Source: Scenedesmus sp. ARA3
Taxonomy: Eukaryota; Chlorophyta; Chlorophyceae; Sphaeropleales; Scenedesmaceae
Assembly (NCBI GenBank): GCA_004335835.1
Contig: RWJK01000205.1
Coordinates: 34,321 to 98,320 of the forward strand
DNA: 64,000 bases
Direction of reading: 5' to 3'
Positions 11,427-23,420 of the stretch are shown here, in pieces. The notes under the pieces are model-generated. The model had not been told where the DNA came from. It ran no database searches and saw only the letters and a list, made by a program, of their open reading frames with translations. A program made the translations under genes and the position numbers. How positions within the stretch are numbered: the stretch's first letter is position 1; each line of letters begins with the position of its first letter.

Positions 11427-13763
11427 ATGTTCTCTCGGATTGCTTCCCTTTTCTCGACAAAGCAGCAGCCTGGCCCTGTGGCCAGAGCTGCCTGCACAAC
11501 CTCTCGGACTGGCTTCACACTACATTCATGCTTCATATTCATTGCCTTGGCCTTGTGCCTGGGCGCCGCTGTCCTCACCTTATCCACCTACGCCAGTCCC
11601 AGCCATGCCACGGCATGGCTTCCCCAGCTCAAGTCATGCCTCATCACCTGTGCCTGGACGCTCTTTGCCATCATCGCAGCGTATTGCAGCAGAATGGCGG
11701 CAGCGTCCAAGGCCCCCTTTTCTTCATCAAACATCCCGCGCAAAGTGGAGCAGCAGCTGCTTGCCGAAACCACGCAAAACAAGCAAGACATTGGCAGCGC
11801 ACAGCAGCATGCTCCTGAAAACGGCTCAAGCTCAAGCTATGATGCCAAGCAAACCCGCAGCAGGTGAGGACCAGGCTGGCAGGTGTCGCACTGCACGGCA
11901 TCATCGAGCGGGAAGCAGCAGCGGCATTCGTTGTTGCTCTGTATTGCGGAACACCCAGGACTACTAGCAAAACATGCATCACATGGTTGCTTAGCGCTTT
12001 CTAAGGGCTTGAAGAAAGCGTTTGTAAGCAAAGTGTGCACTGCACTCTTCCCGTACAGCAGCAGCACAGCTGTGAATGGTTCACCCAGGCTGCAACACAC
12101 AGCCAACTCATCCACATATGCAGCTGCATGACCGCTACCCTGTTTTCAGCACCTCCTCACTGGCTTGTGCTGATTGCTGCCCCTGCAATCCTGCTGCTCC
12201 CTGCAGTGTGCCTGCTGACGTCGACACCAAGGCCACCACCTGCCCCGACACACCCAAGCACAAATCCGAAGCCAAGGGCACCACAGGCCAAACATCACCA
12301 GCAGCAGCACCAGCAGCACCCTGCAGCAGCGCCAAAAGCGCAGCAGCATCCGGCAGCTTGTACCCTGCAGCAAGCAACGACAAAGACAACGATGATGCCA
12401 CCAACGCAGCAGACACAGCAGCAGCGGAGGCGTTAGAGCGCATCAATGCCAAGGCCGCAGCACCAAGCAGCACTGCCAGCAAGGCCCCTGCCAAGCCCCT
12501 GAGCATCAACGCTGCCAGCAACTGTAGCATCAGCCTCCTGCAGCATGGCAGCAGCAGCAACAGCAGCTTCCTGCAGCGTGGCAGCAGCAGCAGCAGCTTC
12601 CTGCAGCGTGGCAGCTGTGCAAGTGCGAACAAGCCCATGGCGCTGCTGTCTCTGCAGCAGCCAACAAGCGCAACTGCCACGAAGCATGCTTACACCTACA
12701 ACACCAGCAGCAGCCCAGCAGCCCAGCAGCAGCAGCAGCAGCAGCACCTTCCGGCAGCGCAGGCCTGCAGCGCGCAGTGCTGTGCATGCCCAGGGCCCCT
12801 CCCTCCCTGTTTGTAGGCATGCCTGCTGCGCGCCCTGAAGTCAACGCGTGCAGTGGCCTGCCACCTTTCAGCTACGGGCAGCTACTGCAGATTAGCCAAG
12901 CCCAGGCAGCTGAGATCAGAGCCCTCAAGGCAGGGCAGGCACGCCAGGCAGCTGAGATCAAAGCACTCAAGGCAGACAATGCAGCGCTCAAGGCAGACAA
13001 GGCAGCAGCAACAGGCCAGGCAGCGCTCATCACCAAGCTGCGGGCTGACCAAGCTGCCATGGGTGCAACCAACGCCAGCCAGGCAGCAACCATCGGCAGC
13101 CTCACCGGAGAGGTTGGCACCCTGAAGGGGCAGCTTGCCAGTTCCGTGTTTAATGCTGCCAAGTATCAGGCAGCATACGAGGCGTTCAAGGACCTGGCAC
13201 TGTCTAAGCATGAAGCAGCTGTGAAGGAGGCTGAGGAGGCGATTGAGCAGTGGGCAGTGCACACAGAGCAGCTGGAGCAGCAGGCAGCACAGGCAGCGCG
13301 GGAGAATGCAGCGCTGCGCAAGCGCTGCAATGAGCTCACTTCACGGCTCAGCAACCCGCCGCCGCCGCCGCCGCCGCCACGGCAGCAGCAGCAGCAGCAG
13401 CATGGCCTGGGTGATGTGCTGGGCAAGAGCGAGGCGCTGCTGGCAGAGTTCAACCAGCTGTCAGTCAACTACAGCCAGCTGCGCGAGCGCCTGCTGCGGC
13501 GCGACGCCACCATCGGCAGGCGCAACGCGACCATCAGCCAGTGCAACGCAGCCATTAATGAGCGCAACGCAATCATCCGCACGCAGCGCGTTGAGCTGCA
13601 CATGCTGCGCCCACTGCAGCAGCTGGCTCGCGGCAACGGCGCTGCAATAGCGGCGGAGGCGTCCATGCGCCTGAGCGCCCACACCCGCCGCAGGGGCTCT
13701 GTTCCTTGGACCCCGCCCTGCAAGTCGCGCCTGTCTGTCTGCACCAAGGCGTCAGCGGGCTGA
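11427..13763 (+). CDS. Putative membrane-anchored coiled-coil protein (unrecognised family)
   Basis: I do not recognise this gene. The likely model has three exons. Exon 1 (11427-11863) encodes two hydrophobic segments (CFIFIALALCLGAAVLTL and CLITCAWTLFAIIAAYC). Exon 2 starts at 12150 after a good TGTTTTCAG acceptor and encodes an Ala/Ser/Thr-rich linker. Exon 3 (12817-13763) encodes a long coiled coil with repeated AAEI(R/K)ALKA heptads, a run of eight Pro, a poly-Q stretch and an R/N-rich segment (RRDATIGRRNATISQ). Phase fits from exon 1 to 2, and from exon 2 to 3 with any of several donors (12523, 12577, 12607, 12622 or 12781), so the exon 2 end is unresolved. With donor 12622 the product is 618 aa. 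A membrane-tethered scaffold is a guess. Two separate genes, 11427-11867 and 12150-13763, remain possible. Confidence 0.55.
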
Positions 13764-14826
13764 GTGTCTACTACTACTGCTGTGTGGTGCGAGGCAGCCT
13801 GGCTGGGAGACGCCCTGACCAGGCTGTGGCAGAAGGGTGTGTGGGGAGGTGGTGGGTGCGGGGACAGAAGATGCACTTGCCTTGCCTTGCCTACCACTGC
13901 TTGCTGCACTGACATGCTCACGTGTGCTGTCTGGATATTGGATGAGGGGGATGTCCCCCAACGGGCAGAGGTGCACGCAACACCGCACCTCTGCCAGCTG
14001 TGTCAAGAAAGATGCCGCTGGCACGCTGCCAGAACAGCACAGCACAAACATGACAAAACCAAAAAGCCGTACATGCCAGGCAACTGTGCAGATGTCAGCA
14101 CAGCAGTCATGCAGTCAATGCAGCTGAGATTGCAAACCAAAAAACACAAACAAAAAACAAAAAACAGGAAAGTACAGCTGACAAGGCAAACAGCTGAAAA
14201 GGCATCATCAGAAGCAGCAGACCTGAGCAGCTGCAACACTGGCAGTCAGCATCAACATCTTGGTAGGTACACCAGTGCCAGCTTGATTGTGCCTGTGCTA
14301 AGCATGCCTGATGTGTGCTTGCATGCTGCCTGCATGTTGCATGCATGTACAACACCCAAACTTCAAGGGCGTGTGGTGAAAAGTCAGGGGCTTCGGGGAG
14401 GTTGCGTTGTTAAGTGGCATGTTCCCAGTAAAACCAATTGGTGTTCGCAAGCCTCCCCTACCCCAATCACGACCAGCACACCAGCGGGTCTGCCTTAGGG
14501 CGGGCCTGCAGCAGCTCGGGTCCTGGTGTGAGCAGCGTCCCCGCGCGCAGACCTGGGCACCACCCCTTGCTGCTGCTTACAGCAAGCCAGCAGCAGCATG
14601 GTAGCCCTCGAGGCATCATATGTGCTGTGCTGGGCAGCAAGGCATGTCCTTGCTGTGGGTGGTGGCGAGTCTCAGCTCACAACAACATATACACAAGAGG
14701 TACGGCAGTGTTTAGGTCAGGTCAGGCCAGGCCAGGTCAGGTGAGGTCAGCAGCAGAACCAGTGCCGAAATAGGCTGATGATTGCGGCAGTGATAGCTAG
14801 CATTATATACCAAGCAACTTCACAGC
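13764..14826. other. Downstream flank of the coiled-coil gene
   Basis: No gene was recognised. A short G/A-rich direct repeat of the type gtcaggtcaggccaggcc lies at about 14715-14750, and a TGTAA-type signal follows at 14832-14836. The stretch is presumably 3' UTR and intergenic. Confidence 0.4.
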
Positions 14827-15650
14827 CTAGATGTAAAACGCAGATCCATGCACGTGTGGGTACTGTAGAATAAGGACGAAGCCCATCAACAATAGTAAAT
14901 TTGAAGCTAATTCCAGCAAATCACAGCAATCGCCAGTAGATCTGGACCCAATGCCTCCTGCGGCACTAGTCATCTCAGGTCTTCTCAGGACAGCAAAAAC
15001 AACCGGAGTAAGAACCAAAACTACTGCCGTTGTCAGATTGTAACAGCACAGAAGCGTATCAAAGAATTCTTTGCTCACAACAACATGGTGCGCCCACCAG
15101 AGGTGGGTAACCTGGCTCCGCTCAGTGGTCTGAGCCAAGCGTGGGTTCAAGTACCACCGGAGCCGTGACAGCTCCTCCTGCAAGGATATCCGTCAGTTTA
15201 GGTCCGGTGAGTTCATGCCAGCTGTACACTAGGCGTAAAATCCCACAGCATAAACTAGATGCGAAACCCCACAGCAGTGTAAACTAACAAGAAAGCCAAG
15301 CTGTCGACATGTCCTGGATCAGCAGAGGCATGCACAAGCGCGATGAACTAGCTTTAAGGTGTGCGCCCATCCACAGAAACGCACACAGCCGAGTTGAACT
15401 TGCCACGCGTGGCCTGGCCGCAGCAACTATGAAAGCCTGAAGGCACCAATGCGAGTACCGGGAATCTGCGCAGCAGCGGCCGCAAGTCCTGCTCGGCTGC
15501 CAAATCCCCCGTGGCCTAACAAATAAATAACACGGTAAGTATCTAGCTATACATATAGCCCAGCGGTTACGTAGCGTCACAAGCACTTCGACCGGATCAA
15601 TCCGCGAGCTTGTTTTCGTCACGATACTAGTCGGGTAGACACATCGCTGG
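14827..15650 (-). other. Possible minus-strand gene fragment with two hydrophobic segments
   Basis: A minus-strand reading frame 14827-15183 encodes 118 aa with two hydrophobic stretches (TTAVVLVLTPVVFAVL and LLELASNLLLLMGFVLIL). It is preceded by a plausible acceptor (CCTTGCAG, then GAGGAG). An upstream minus-strand segment at about 15455-15515 reads protein-like (ATGDLAAEQDLRPLLRRFP) after a TTTGTTAG acceptor, and another lies near 15550-15622. Base composition is more AT-rich and nearly free of CTG repeats compared with neighbouring genes. I could not assemble a complete phase-consistent model or name a family. It could be a real small membrane-protein gene, a decayed copy, or chance. Confidence 0.22.
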
Positions 15651-17059
15651 CTCGAACATGCAAATGCAAATGTGTCTATGGATCAAATGTATACATCTGA
15701 TTAGGTACTGCAGCACTGGCGTGCCAGCTTCCCCGCTTGTAATTCCCGCCCTTTCCACATCCTTGTTGCCACCACTACAAAAACTACCTTGGCTGATGCT
15801 GGACCCTACCTGCCTCTATATTGCCTTGTGTCTTTTGCCAGTCGAGGTTCAGAATGCCTTTCCCTCCTCTCCACACACCTTCACCCCCACCCCCAAACAC
15901 ACATGGTATCAGCATACTGACGAGAATAGGCTGCTCCTAGCCAAGCCGCTTGGCGGCAGCAGCAGCGGCAGCAGCAGCAGCGGCGCCACGTACCCTGCAT
16001 TTACAAACGATTCGTCATCATTCAAACTTCCTTGAGGTACTAGCCGGACAATGTGACACCTGGTATGACCTGAAATGACGAGTCAGCACAGCCAGAAGCA
16101 AACCGATCGAATATTGAAAGTGGGACGAGTCACATCAAGCACCTTCACCATCAGCAGTTTCTGTCTGCAGCATTGTGCAGCACAATCACAAGGCGAATTA
16201 AACTGACAGTCTGACCTGCAGGTCAACAGAGAACACCTCTAGGGACACAAGCCGGCTTGTGCAACACACATGCATGCTACACTGCCAACTACGCTCCACG
16301 CCCCTGTGCTGCAGACGAGTCAGTCAACTATCTAGCAGTCAGATCTACACACAGCATGATCATGGGAGAGAAGGCAATGCTCGGCGCACCAAGCAGAAGA
16401 AGATAGATGAATTATGGTGATGATCATGAGGGCGTCAAAGCATGCACAAACTACCTAATCAGTTGCCAAGCGGTTCCAATTTAACATACAGCCCAGCAGC
16501 CATGGCTACAATACACTACCGCTCAATGCCGTCTTGTGAGCACGAAGCAGGTGCACACAACAGCCTGTTAACTTGCACACGATTGCAATCTCTCTGTCAA
16601 CGACAGCAGCAGCACTGCGCCACACTGCACAAAGCAGCGATGATTGATGCTTCAGTTCACACCCAGGTCATCGCCTGCGTCTCCACCAAGCAATTGCACG
16701 TGACACACAACACAAACACAGCAGGTGCCGTGTTGCGTGCGACGAGTCCCAGCCTTGAAGCTTGCCGCACAACTCATAACCAACAACTTGCGGCTTTATG
16801 CCATGGCGCAATGCCTGCGATTGGCAGCACGCTGTTGCCAAGCAGTAGTTGCACGCTTGCTTTGATGGGCCCGCCAAGCGCCCGGCCACCTCACTCTTCA
16901 AACACCACCCCAACACACAAGACACAGCCACACAGAAGAGTGTGCATCACGCTCGGACTCTCGCACAAATGCTCAACTGCAACCCACTACAGCCACATTC
17001 CACAACCATAGTATGGGCCATCCAACAATCGGTTCTGCAAAGCAGTGCACATGTCACAC
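15651..17059. other. Intergenic stretch and probable 3' UTR of the VIT gene
   Basis: No gene is supported. A reverse-strand TGTAA-type signal (plus-strand ttaca) occurs at 16001-16005, about 1.06 kb past the VIT stop codon. A short imperfect ggcagcagcagc tract lies at 15953-15985. Confidence 0.4.
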
Positions 17060-19227
17060 TCACGCAGCCATCTTGAAGCTCGGCCCAGCCACAGCAGCAA
17101 AAGCAGCACCGATCGCATACGTCACCCCCATGGCAATTAGGCCGCCGATCAGCACCCTCAGCGCGCCCTTGCTGACCTTGGCACCCCCCAGTGAGGCTCC
17201 CAGGCCGCCAAACAGCACCAGCGCTGCTGCAGACACCAGGACCACTGAGATGATGCGCATGCGCCAGTCACCGATGAACGCGCCGGCCAGCAGCGGTAAG
17301 CCAGCACCCATCGAGAAGGCCACGGCAGACGTCCAGGAGGCCTGTGCAACGCAGCAATGGAAGGCAGCGCAGGAAGGGAGGTGCAGGCATCGGTCAGTGG
17401 CTGCAAGATGTGGCGCGCGAGAGGCAAGCAGGCGGGCAGACATGCAGGAGGCAGCAGCTGGCGGCAGGTTGGGTCGCACAACGCTGCAGCTGTCTTTCCT
17501 GCAACACATAATACTGCAGCTCACGGCAACACATAATACTGCAGCTCACGGCCACTGCTGGAAGCAGGCGCGGCGCTGTTGAAGGGGTGACAGCTGCGGG
17601 GACGCCACACCTGTTTGGGCCGCCGGGAGCCTCACCTGCAGCGGGTTGGCCAGCTCGTGAAGGTCGATGCCCAGCGCACATGCAGGCAGGCAGGCGTGAC
17701 ACTTTATGCTTTGTTACTTTGTTATATCAGCCTCACCTGCAGCGGGTTGGCCAGCTCGTCAAGGTCAATGCCCAGCTCGTCGCGTGCGTGTGCGCGCAGC
17801 ACATCCTTGTCGGTCAGCTCCTGCGCCACTGCACGCGCCAGCGGCTCCGACAGGCCGCGGTCAACGTAGATCTGCACCTGCAGCAGCAGCAGAAGCAGCA
17901 GCAGAGGAGGAGTGTGCATACAGCCCGGTCAGCACAATACGGAAATGCTAGAGGACAAGAGCGGCGTGCACACATCCCCACACCGCCGCTTCACCGCCCC
18001 AGGCCAACATGCCCCACCAGCCACATGCACAATGACTGCTGTCACAGAAGCCAGCACAGCCGAAGCTAGCGCAGCAGACTGCAAACACACACAACAGCAA
18101 CACGCAGCGCAGGCAGCAGGCTGCTCACCAGCTCCTCAAACTCGCGCTGCCGCGCCTCCGGCCCCTTGAGCTGCTCCAGGCGCTCCTTCTCAATGTCTGC
18201 CTCCTCTGCGTCCTTCTGGCTGCTCACGCTGATGTACTCGCCTGCAGCCCAACACGTCACAGTGTGCATCAGGCACAACACAATGCACACGTGAGCGACA
18301 GGCTGAGGAGACGGCTCCTGTTTGTGCTATGCGCTCGTGAGAGCTAGGCTGCGGCATGCGCGCACTCCAGGCACAGCGCAATGCACGCGTGAGCAAAAAC
18401 AAAAGGCACGCCCCGAGCACGCACTGTGCCCTTGTGAGAGCTGGGCGTGCTTAGCCGAGTGCTGGCCCAGCCAGTGGCAGCCTGGCATCAGCGCAACTAG
18501 AAGTGCAGAGTTGCATAGCACATGACACCTGCAGTGTGTACAGTGCTTCTGGGGGTAGCATGCGCCGCACATACACCTGCCGTCGTCAACTGCACTGTCA
18601 GCACTCGCTGCACTGTCAATCCACGCGCCAAATCCATGCACTCACCGGCAGCCATGGACAGCGCTCCAGCCACCAGGCCTGCAATGCCTGCCAGCTGCAT
18701 GGCGTGCAGGCTGTCAGCGCCCGCGCCCACGCCCAGCATCAGTGAGGCTGTGCTGACGAGGCCATCGTTGGCACCCAGAACAAACGCACGCAGCCACGGC
18801 GCACGGTGGCTGGGGACAGCAGTAGCAACAAGGACGTGGCAGGCAGGGACAGCAAGTCAGCAGAGCGCGAGAGGTGCTGACGCAACAAATGCAGTGAGTG
18901 GTTGCTGGTCATGTGTGATGGCCTGTAATGCAGCAGAACAAACGTAGTGCTCAATGCAGCAGTAGCCTTGCGCGCACTTTGCATTGAACAGGCTGCCAGA
19001 TACTTGCTGCTGCTGCTGCCACTGCTGTGCCTGGCTAGCAGCACTCACCTGTAGTGCACGTGCTCGTCGTTGTCACTGCTGCAGGACGCCGGCGTGGTTG
19101 GCAGTTCCTGGTCCCGCTGCTGCTGTGGTGCCTCCACGTCAGCAGTGTGGGCATGGTGCTGCTGCTGCTGCTGCTGCTGCTGCTCCTTTGCCATCAGTTG
19201 CGCATCAGCCATGTGATGGTGGTGCAT
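17060..19227 (-). CDS. VIT/CCC1-family vacuolar iron (Fe/Mn) transporter
   Basis: The predicted protein has 292 aa from five phase-consistent exons: 19227-19049, 18809-18646, 18241-18129, 17877-17737 and 17341-17060. It matches the VIT1/CCC1 family, which exports cytosolic Fe2+/Mn2+ into the vacuole. TM1-2 are WLRAFVLGANDGLVSTASLML and GIAGLVAGALSMAAGEY, where the GANDGLVS and AAGEYISVSSQ motifs are diagnostic. A full cytosolic metal-binding helical domain follows (EEADIEKERLEQL, then IYVDRGL and DVLRAHARDELGID). TM3-5 end the protein (AVAFSMGAGLPLLAGAFI and beyond). Keeping the Glu-rich domain makes it VIT1-like and not the short nodulin-21-like type. The N-terminus is His/Gln-rich (MHHHHMADAQL, then QQHHAH), which may bind metal. 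The first ATG in the frame after a probable 5' UTR acceptor was chosen. Confidence 0.9.
17631..17675 (-). repeat. Partial duplicate of VIT exon 4 end inside the following intron
   Basis: About 45 bp repeat the true exon 4 end and donor site (17732-17776) with two mismatches, offset by 101 bp. The copy keeps both the reading frame (IDLHELANPLQ against IDLDELANPLQ) and the GTGAGG donor. Confidence 0.85.
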
Positions 19228-20717
19228 CGTTCCGCTGATGTAGAAACCTGTGGGCACGTAAACAGTAAGCGTGAGCGCCCTGCACTGCATGTTCCTGTAG
19301 GCGCTGAGCACAGGGCATCATGGTGGGGCACCACAGCAACACGTGCTGCCAAAATGTCGCATGCACACATGCAGCGAAACAAAAGCAGCTATATTGTTGT
19401 CTTCTGAGAGTCGGGGCCGGGGAGCAACGTCACTGCGTTGAATGCGGAAGCTACAAGCGAGTATGCCTCGTCACTGCCTGGCGTGCAAGCCACAAACAGC
19501 ACCGACAAGCATGTGGCATGTCGATCTCACCTTCGTAAGGTCGAGTGGCAGATCTGCCGCTTGCAGGCAGCTCAGCCTGACCGATGGTGTGGGTTGCGAG
19601 AACTTGTGGTGCTTAGGCGCTGTCGTTGGGCTCGGCTGCGATGTGCGGCAAGATTGTATCGCCAATGGGCATAGTTGGAGGGTCCTGAAGTGGAATTGGA
19701 GCTGCATTGTGCCGGCCATATCGTTTGTAGCCATTTGCGGGCCTTGGAGTTGTGTGTTGAACCGCAAGACCTTGCTGCACGATCTTGCAGCCATAAACGA
19801 GTACGAAGGTATCATCTCGCAGCACGCAATGAGAAGCAGCTTGTTTGAACAGGTGTTACGGCACACGCCTTCCACACGCCCACCAAATGCAGTGTCGGCA
19901 AACGTTTCTCTGACTGCGCTAAATTCGTTTTATGCGCTTACTGACAATACGTGTGGGGTGACAAGGCTGGGAAAGTTAGGATTATGCCTGAAGTCCATCG
20001 CTGGCCGGGACCGGCAGTGCGTGCTCAGTCCATCCCCGTCAATCGCTTGCGCGGCTTGTCCAGTTTTACCGAAAGGATGGAGGTTTAGTTTGCCTTTGTG
20101 CCTCAGCCTGATGCTCCAGCCCCTATTCTGTGCAACTGCAAATTTGATATCTGAGATAGCAGTACTGCCAGTGGCAAGGCTGAAACATGGTGCACCCTCA
20201 CTGTATAAAGAAAGTTGCCGATTGCATTCATTACAAGCATAAGCATGATGCAACATAATCACTGTCGTAAGAGTTGCAGGAGTTGCAGGAAAAAAGTATC
20301 GCTCACTGCCCTCCGCAGCCGTGTTGGATCACCAGCGGTGTGCTGCTGGTGACACATCCAAAGGTAAGCCAGCCAACCCTGTTGGCTGCTCAGCCTGGCA
20401 CTGCTTATCAACATCCACTCAGCTCTAACCGCAACCTTTGGACGACCCAATGCGCAACCCAGAAACCAGCTCAGCTCATTGCCAACAACGCTGTTCACAG
20501 ATATTTGGTGATGGTGTGCGCCATACACAACGGCACGTCTGTTACACCCACACCGCAGTAGCAACTGCCTCTCTCTCAGCAACTGAGTACTGGCTAGCAG
20601 CCGTCAAGCTGCCGCCGTGAACACCCTAAGCACAGAGGTGGCAAGTTCATGTGTCACAAGTCCAGGCTCACCCAGGCTCGTGCAACAGCAAGCAGCTAGC
20701 CACTGTCACCATGCTTG
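19228..20717. other. Stretch between the VIT 5' end and the phytyltransferase 3' end
   Basis: This presumably holds the VIT promoter/5' UTR, with a likely 5' UTR acceptor around 19250, and the 3' UTR of the phytyltransferase gene, with a minus-strand TGTAA signal at 20231-20235. A 266-codon plus-strand ORF at 19442-20242 has no recognisable domain or family feature and was not called. Confidence 0.4.
20231..20235 (-). terminator. Candidate polyadenylation signal (TGTAA) of the phytyltransferase gene
   Basis: A reverse-strand TGTAA lies about 480 nt past the stop codon. TGTAA is the usual chlorophyte polyadenylation signal; use here is inferred. Confidence 0.35.
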
Positions 20718-22983
20718 CTAGCTGATGAGCAGGCCCGCCACCAGGCTCAGGCCCATGGCAACATGCCAGCGCACGCCAAACTTCTTCAGCGGCGCGATCT
20801 GCGCAGGCACTGTGTGATTAGCAAACGCGTAGTCCAGCAGGCTCTTGGCGGCTGGCAGCGACAGCAGCAGGCAGCCCAGCAGCGGCGTGGGGCACACGCC
20901 AGCAGCAGCTGCTGCCAGCGCGATGAGGTAGGGCCCTGCCGTGGCAGCCAGCAGCACCTGCAGCACGCAGCACAGCACAAACAAGATACGGTGAGTCTGC
21001 AGGGCAAACTGACGTGGCGGATGGAAGAGGGGCCAATGCTGCCGCTTGAGTCTCTGTCAGCATCGCACCCACCGGCAGGCACCTCCTGCTCACTGCTGCC
21101 AAACACAAGGTCAACATCATGAATTTGTCCTTTGACAATCCCTGCTGAAGTCACCTGCACCACGCAGCCTGCCACACCATGATCTTCGTCGCCACATCAA
21201 CTCGCTGTGCACAGCTGTTTGTTATTTTCCTAGCGGGATGTAAGCCCATGTTAACAAGCTCACCCCCCNNNNNNNNNNNCCTCACCTGGCAGGCTGCCTC
21301 CGTGCCCAGCCGCACCAGCGGCGACATCTTGCCCGCGCGGATGTCTCCCTGGATCTGGTGCCAGTGGCTGCAGAACAGGATGACCGTTGTGCTGATGCCC
21401 ACCAGCACAGCCAGCAGGCCCACCAGCGGGCTCACGCCAGCAAACCAGCTGCTGACACCACTTGCTGCTGCTGCTGCTGCTGGTCCCGCTGCTGCTGCTG
21501 CAGCTGCAGTGGTGTGTGCTGGGCTGTGTGCGAGGTAGAATGCTGTGGTGGCCAGTGGCCCAAAGGCCATGAAGCACAGCGGCTCACCCAGCCCCTTGTA
21601 GCTGAACCTGCAGGGGCACACACACAGCACTTCGGTTGAACGCTTCCATCTGCTGTACATGCTACGAACTATGCAAATCCCCTGTCAACAGCCAACCGCA
21701 CATGCACAGCGTCAGACCCAAGGGGTCACTGCACACACCCACGGGAGCGATGCAGGGTACTGCTGAGTGCAGCGCTGCTGAGAGGTACAGAACAAATGGC
21801 CGCGCCGCTGCCTAGAGACTTGCCAGCGCAAGCCAGAGCAGCTCCTCACAACGCTGCCACAGGCAGTAAACAATCAACTGAGTAAGCACTGGCGTTTGAG
21901 CCCGACAGTGAGCGACGGCGGGCACAGGCACTGCCTGACACTCACCAACTGAGCATTCCGGCCTACCCCTGCATCACAGCTCCCTGCTGCCTGCACCACC
22001 CACCTAAATGGAGGGCCCTGATACACGTAGCCGCACACAATCGCTGCCCCAAGCATGTACAGCACGCGAGGGTCGTGTGCTGTGTTGATGTTGCCGGCCA
22101 GCAGCCCCAGGCCCGCAGCAAGAAACAGCTTGGCTGTGAGCAGCACGCCGTTGCGGTTGCCTGTGAGGTTGACGACTGACTCGTGCTTGTGCTCATCCAC
22201 GCCAGTGGCAGCGTCAAAGGCGTCGTTGCTGCAGGCCAACGAACAGCAGGAAAGAGTGTCGAAAGCGCATCTGAGGACCAACAGAACCGCAGGCGACGAG
22301 CACGGTGGCAACCTACCACACACGCGCACGTGCAAGCCGCGAGACATCACTGGTGCCTGCACATCGTAGGAAAGTTGCTGTTTGCCTGTGACGCCCAAGC
22401 ACCACAACATGTCGAAGCTGCTGCACAGGAGCATGACTGCAGTTGCTCCCTCTATGCACATGCGACGTGATGCTTTCAGCAAGAGCTGCAGCAGCTGCTG
22501 CGGGCAAAGCTCGCATGCACTGCTGCAAGCTTGGGAGCTGTCACAATCACTGCCAGCAGTGCGGGTCTGGCACTGCTGGAAACCTTGTGCACGGAGGCCG
22601 CTTGCGGCCTGTAACACTGGTTGAGGCACTGCAGCTGCTGTAATTCATGCGGCAGTGCTGCTGCAGCAGCTGCAAACCCTCACCTCAGGTTGAGCCATGC
22701 AATGACGCAGATTGCCCCCAGCACCAGTGCCCCACACTGCGGCCACGCCACCACGCCGTGATGGAACTTGGCAGCTGCTGCGCCAACCTGCAAACCACAC
22801 ACCAAGGCATACGTTCAACACATGATGCACTGTATGACATAAGCACCGATTCCTGGCTGTAGTGTGGTGTGTCTTCATCATATGGCTGCAGCCCGGGCAT
22901 GCCCAGGTGTAGTTTGTGACGTGTACTGCGCATCAGCACTGCCGTCTAGGTTTGACAGTAGCAAAAGCAGCCTTGCAGCTGTC

Positions 22984-23029
<46 letters not shown>

Positions 23030-23420
23030 ACCTTGGTTAGTGCATGGCCGCGGCTACCGGTGTTGTTGTGCATGGGGACCCTGGCTGCAGCTGCCTCACC
23101 AGCACTGGCACGATGCCCACTGAGTACATGGGAGGCTTGATGGCTGCCATCCACAGCTGCTTGCGGTCCTTGGGGGCATAATCTACCCTTGCAGGATCAT
23201 GTGACTCATCACCCGGCTGAGATATGCTGCGGCTGGCATGCACCTTTGCAGCAGCACTGCGCTGCTGCTGCTGCAGCCTGGTGCGCCTGCAGCTGCTCCG
23301 TTGCTGCTGCCATGGCCGCTGCGCCGGCCACGGCTGCCTACTGAAAGTTTGTTGTGACTGTAGACACCGCATGTGCGCTGCTATTTGCGCTGCTGCTGAA
23401 ATTGAACTTGCAGTAACCAA
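20718..23420 (-). CDS. ABC4: 1,4-dihydroxy-2-naphthoate phytyltransferase, MenA/ABC4-like (chloroplast)
   Basis: The predicted protein has 403 aa from five phase-consistent exons: 23420-23100, 22787-22684, 22228-22004, 21607-21286 and 20957-20718. It is a UbiA-superfamily prenyltransferase of the plant ABC4/cyanobacterial MenA type, which attaches the phytyl chain to 1,4-dihydroxy-2-naphthoate in phylloquinone (vitamin K1) synthesis for photosystem I. The N-terminal 70 residues are Gln/Arg/Ser-rich and look like a plastid transit peptide. Recognisable blocks are DRKQLWMAAIKPPMYSVGI, the first Asp-rich motif SNDAFDAATGVDEHK, ESVVNLTGNRNG, YQGPPFRFSYKGLGEP, the second motif HWHQIQGDIRAGKMSP and LVRLGTEAACQ. 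The last exon joins directly (VLLAATAGPYLIAL), as in ABC4. An 11-N gap sits in intron 4. Confidence 0.92.
21269..21279. other. Assembly gap (11 N)
   Basis: Eleven undetermined bases lie 5 bp inside intron 4 of the phytyltransferase gene, next to its donor (GT at 21285-21284 on the minus strand). Coding sequence is not affected. Confidence 0.95.
22985..23026 (+). repeat. (CTG)14 trinucleotide tract in phytyltransferase intron 1
   Basis: About 14 CTG units on the plus strand (CAG on the gene's sense strand) lie about 70 bp downstream of the intron 1 donor at 23099. Confidence 0.9.

Noticed and set aside
15112..15166. tRNA-like inverted repeat (GGCTCCG paired with CGGAGCC, with D-arm- and T-loop-like text)
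   Set aside because: No anticodon arm fits, the T stem has a mismatch at the conserved closing pair, and the length is only about 55 nt. It is probably coincidence or a very degraded tRNA-derived fragment.
19442..20242. Plus-strand 266-codon ORF
   Set aside because: No domain, signal or family resemblance. It overlaps the expected 3' UTR of the phytyltransferase gene and lacks the composition of neighbouring coding exons.
20786..21175. Possible extra exon of the phytyltransferase (VTSAGIVKGQIHDVDLVFG)
   Set aside because: It has a fair acceptor and donor, but joining exon 4 directly to 20957 reproduces the ABC4/MenA C-terminus, and including this piece would interrupt a conserved block.
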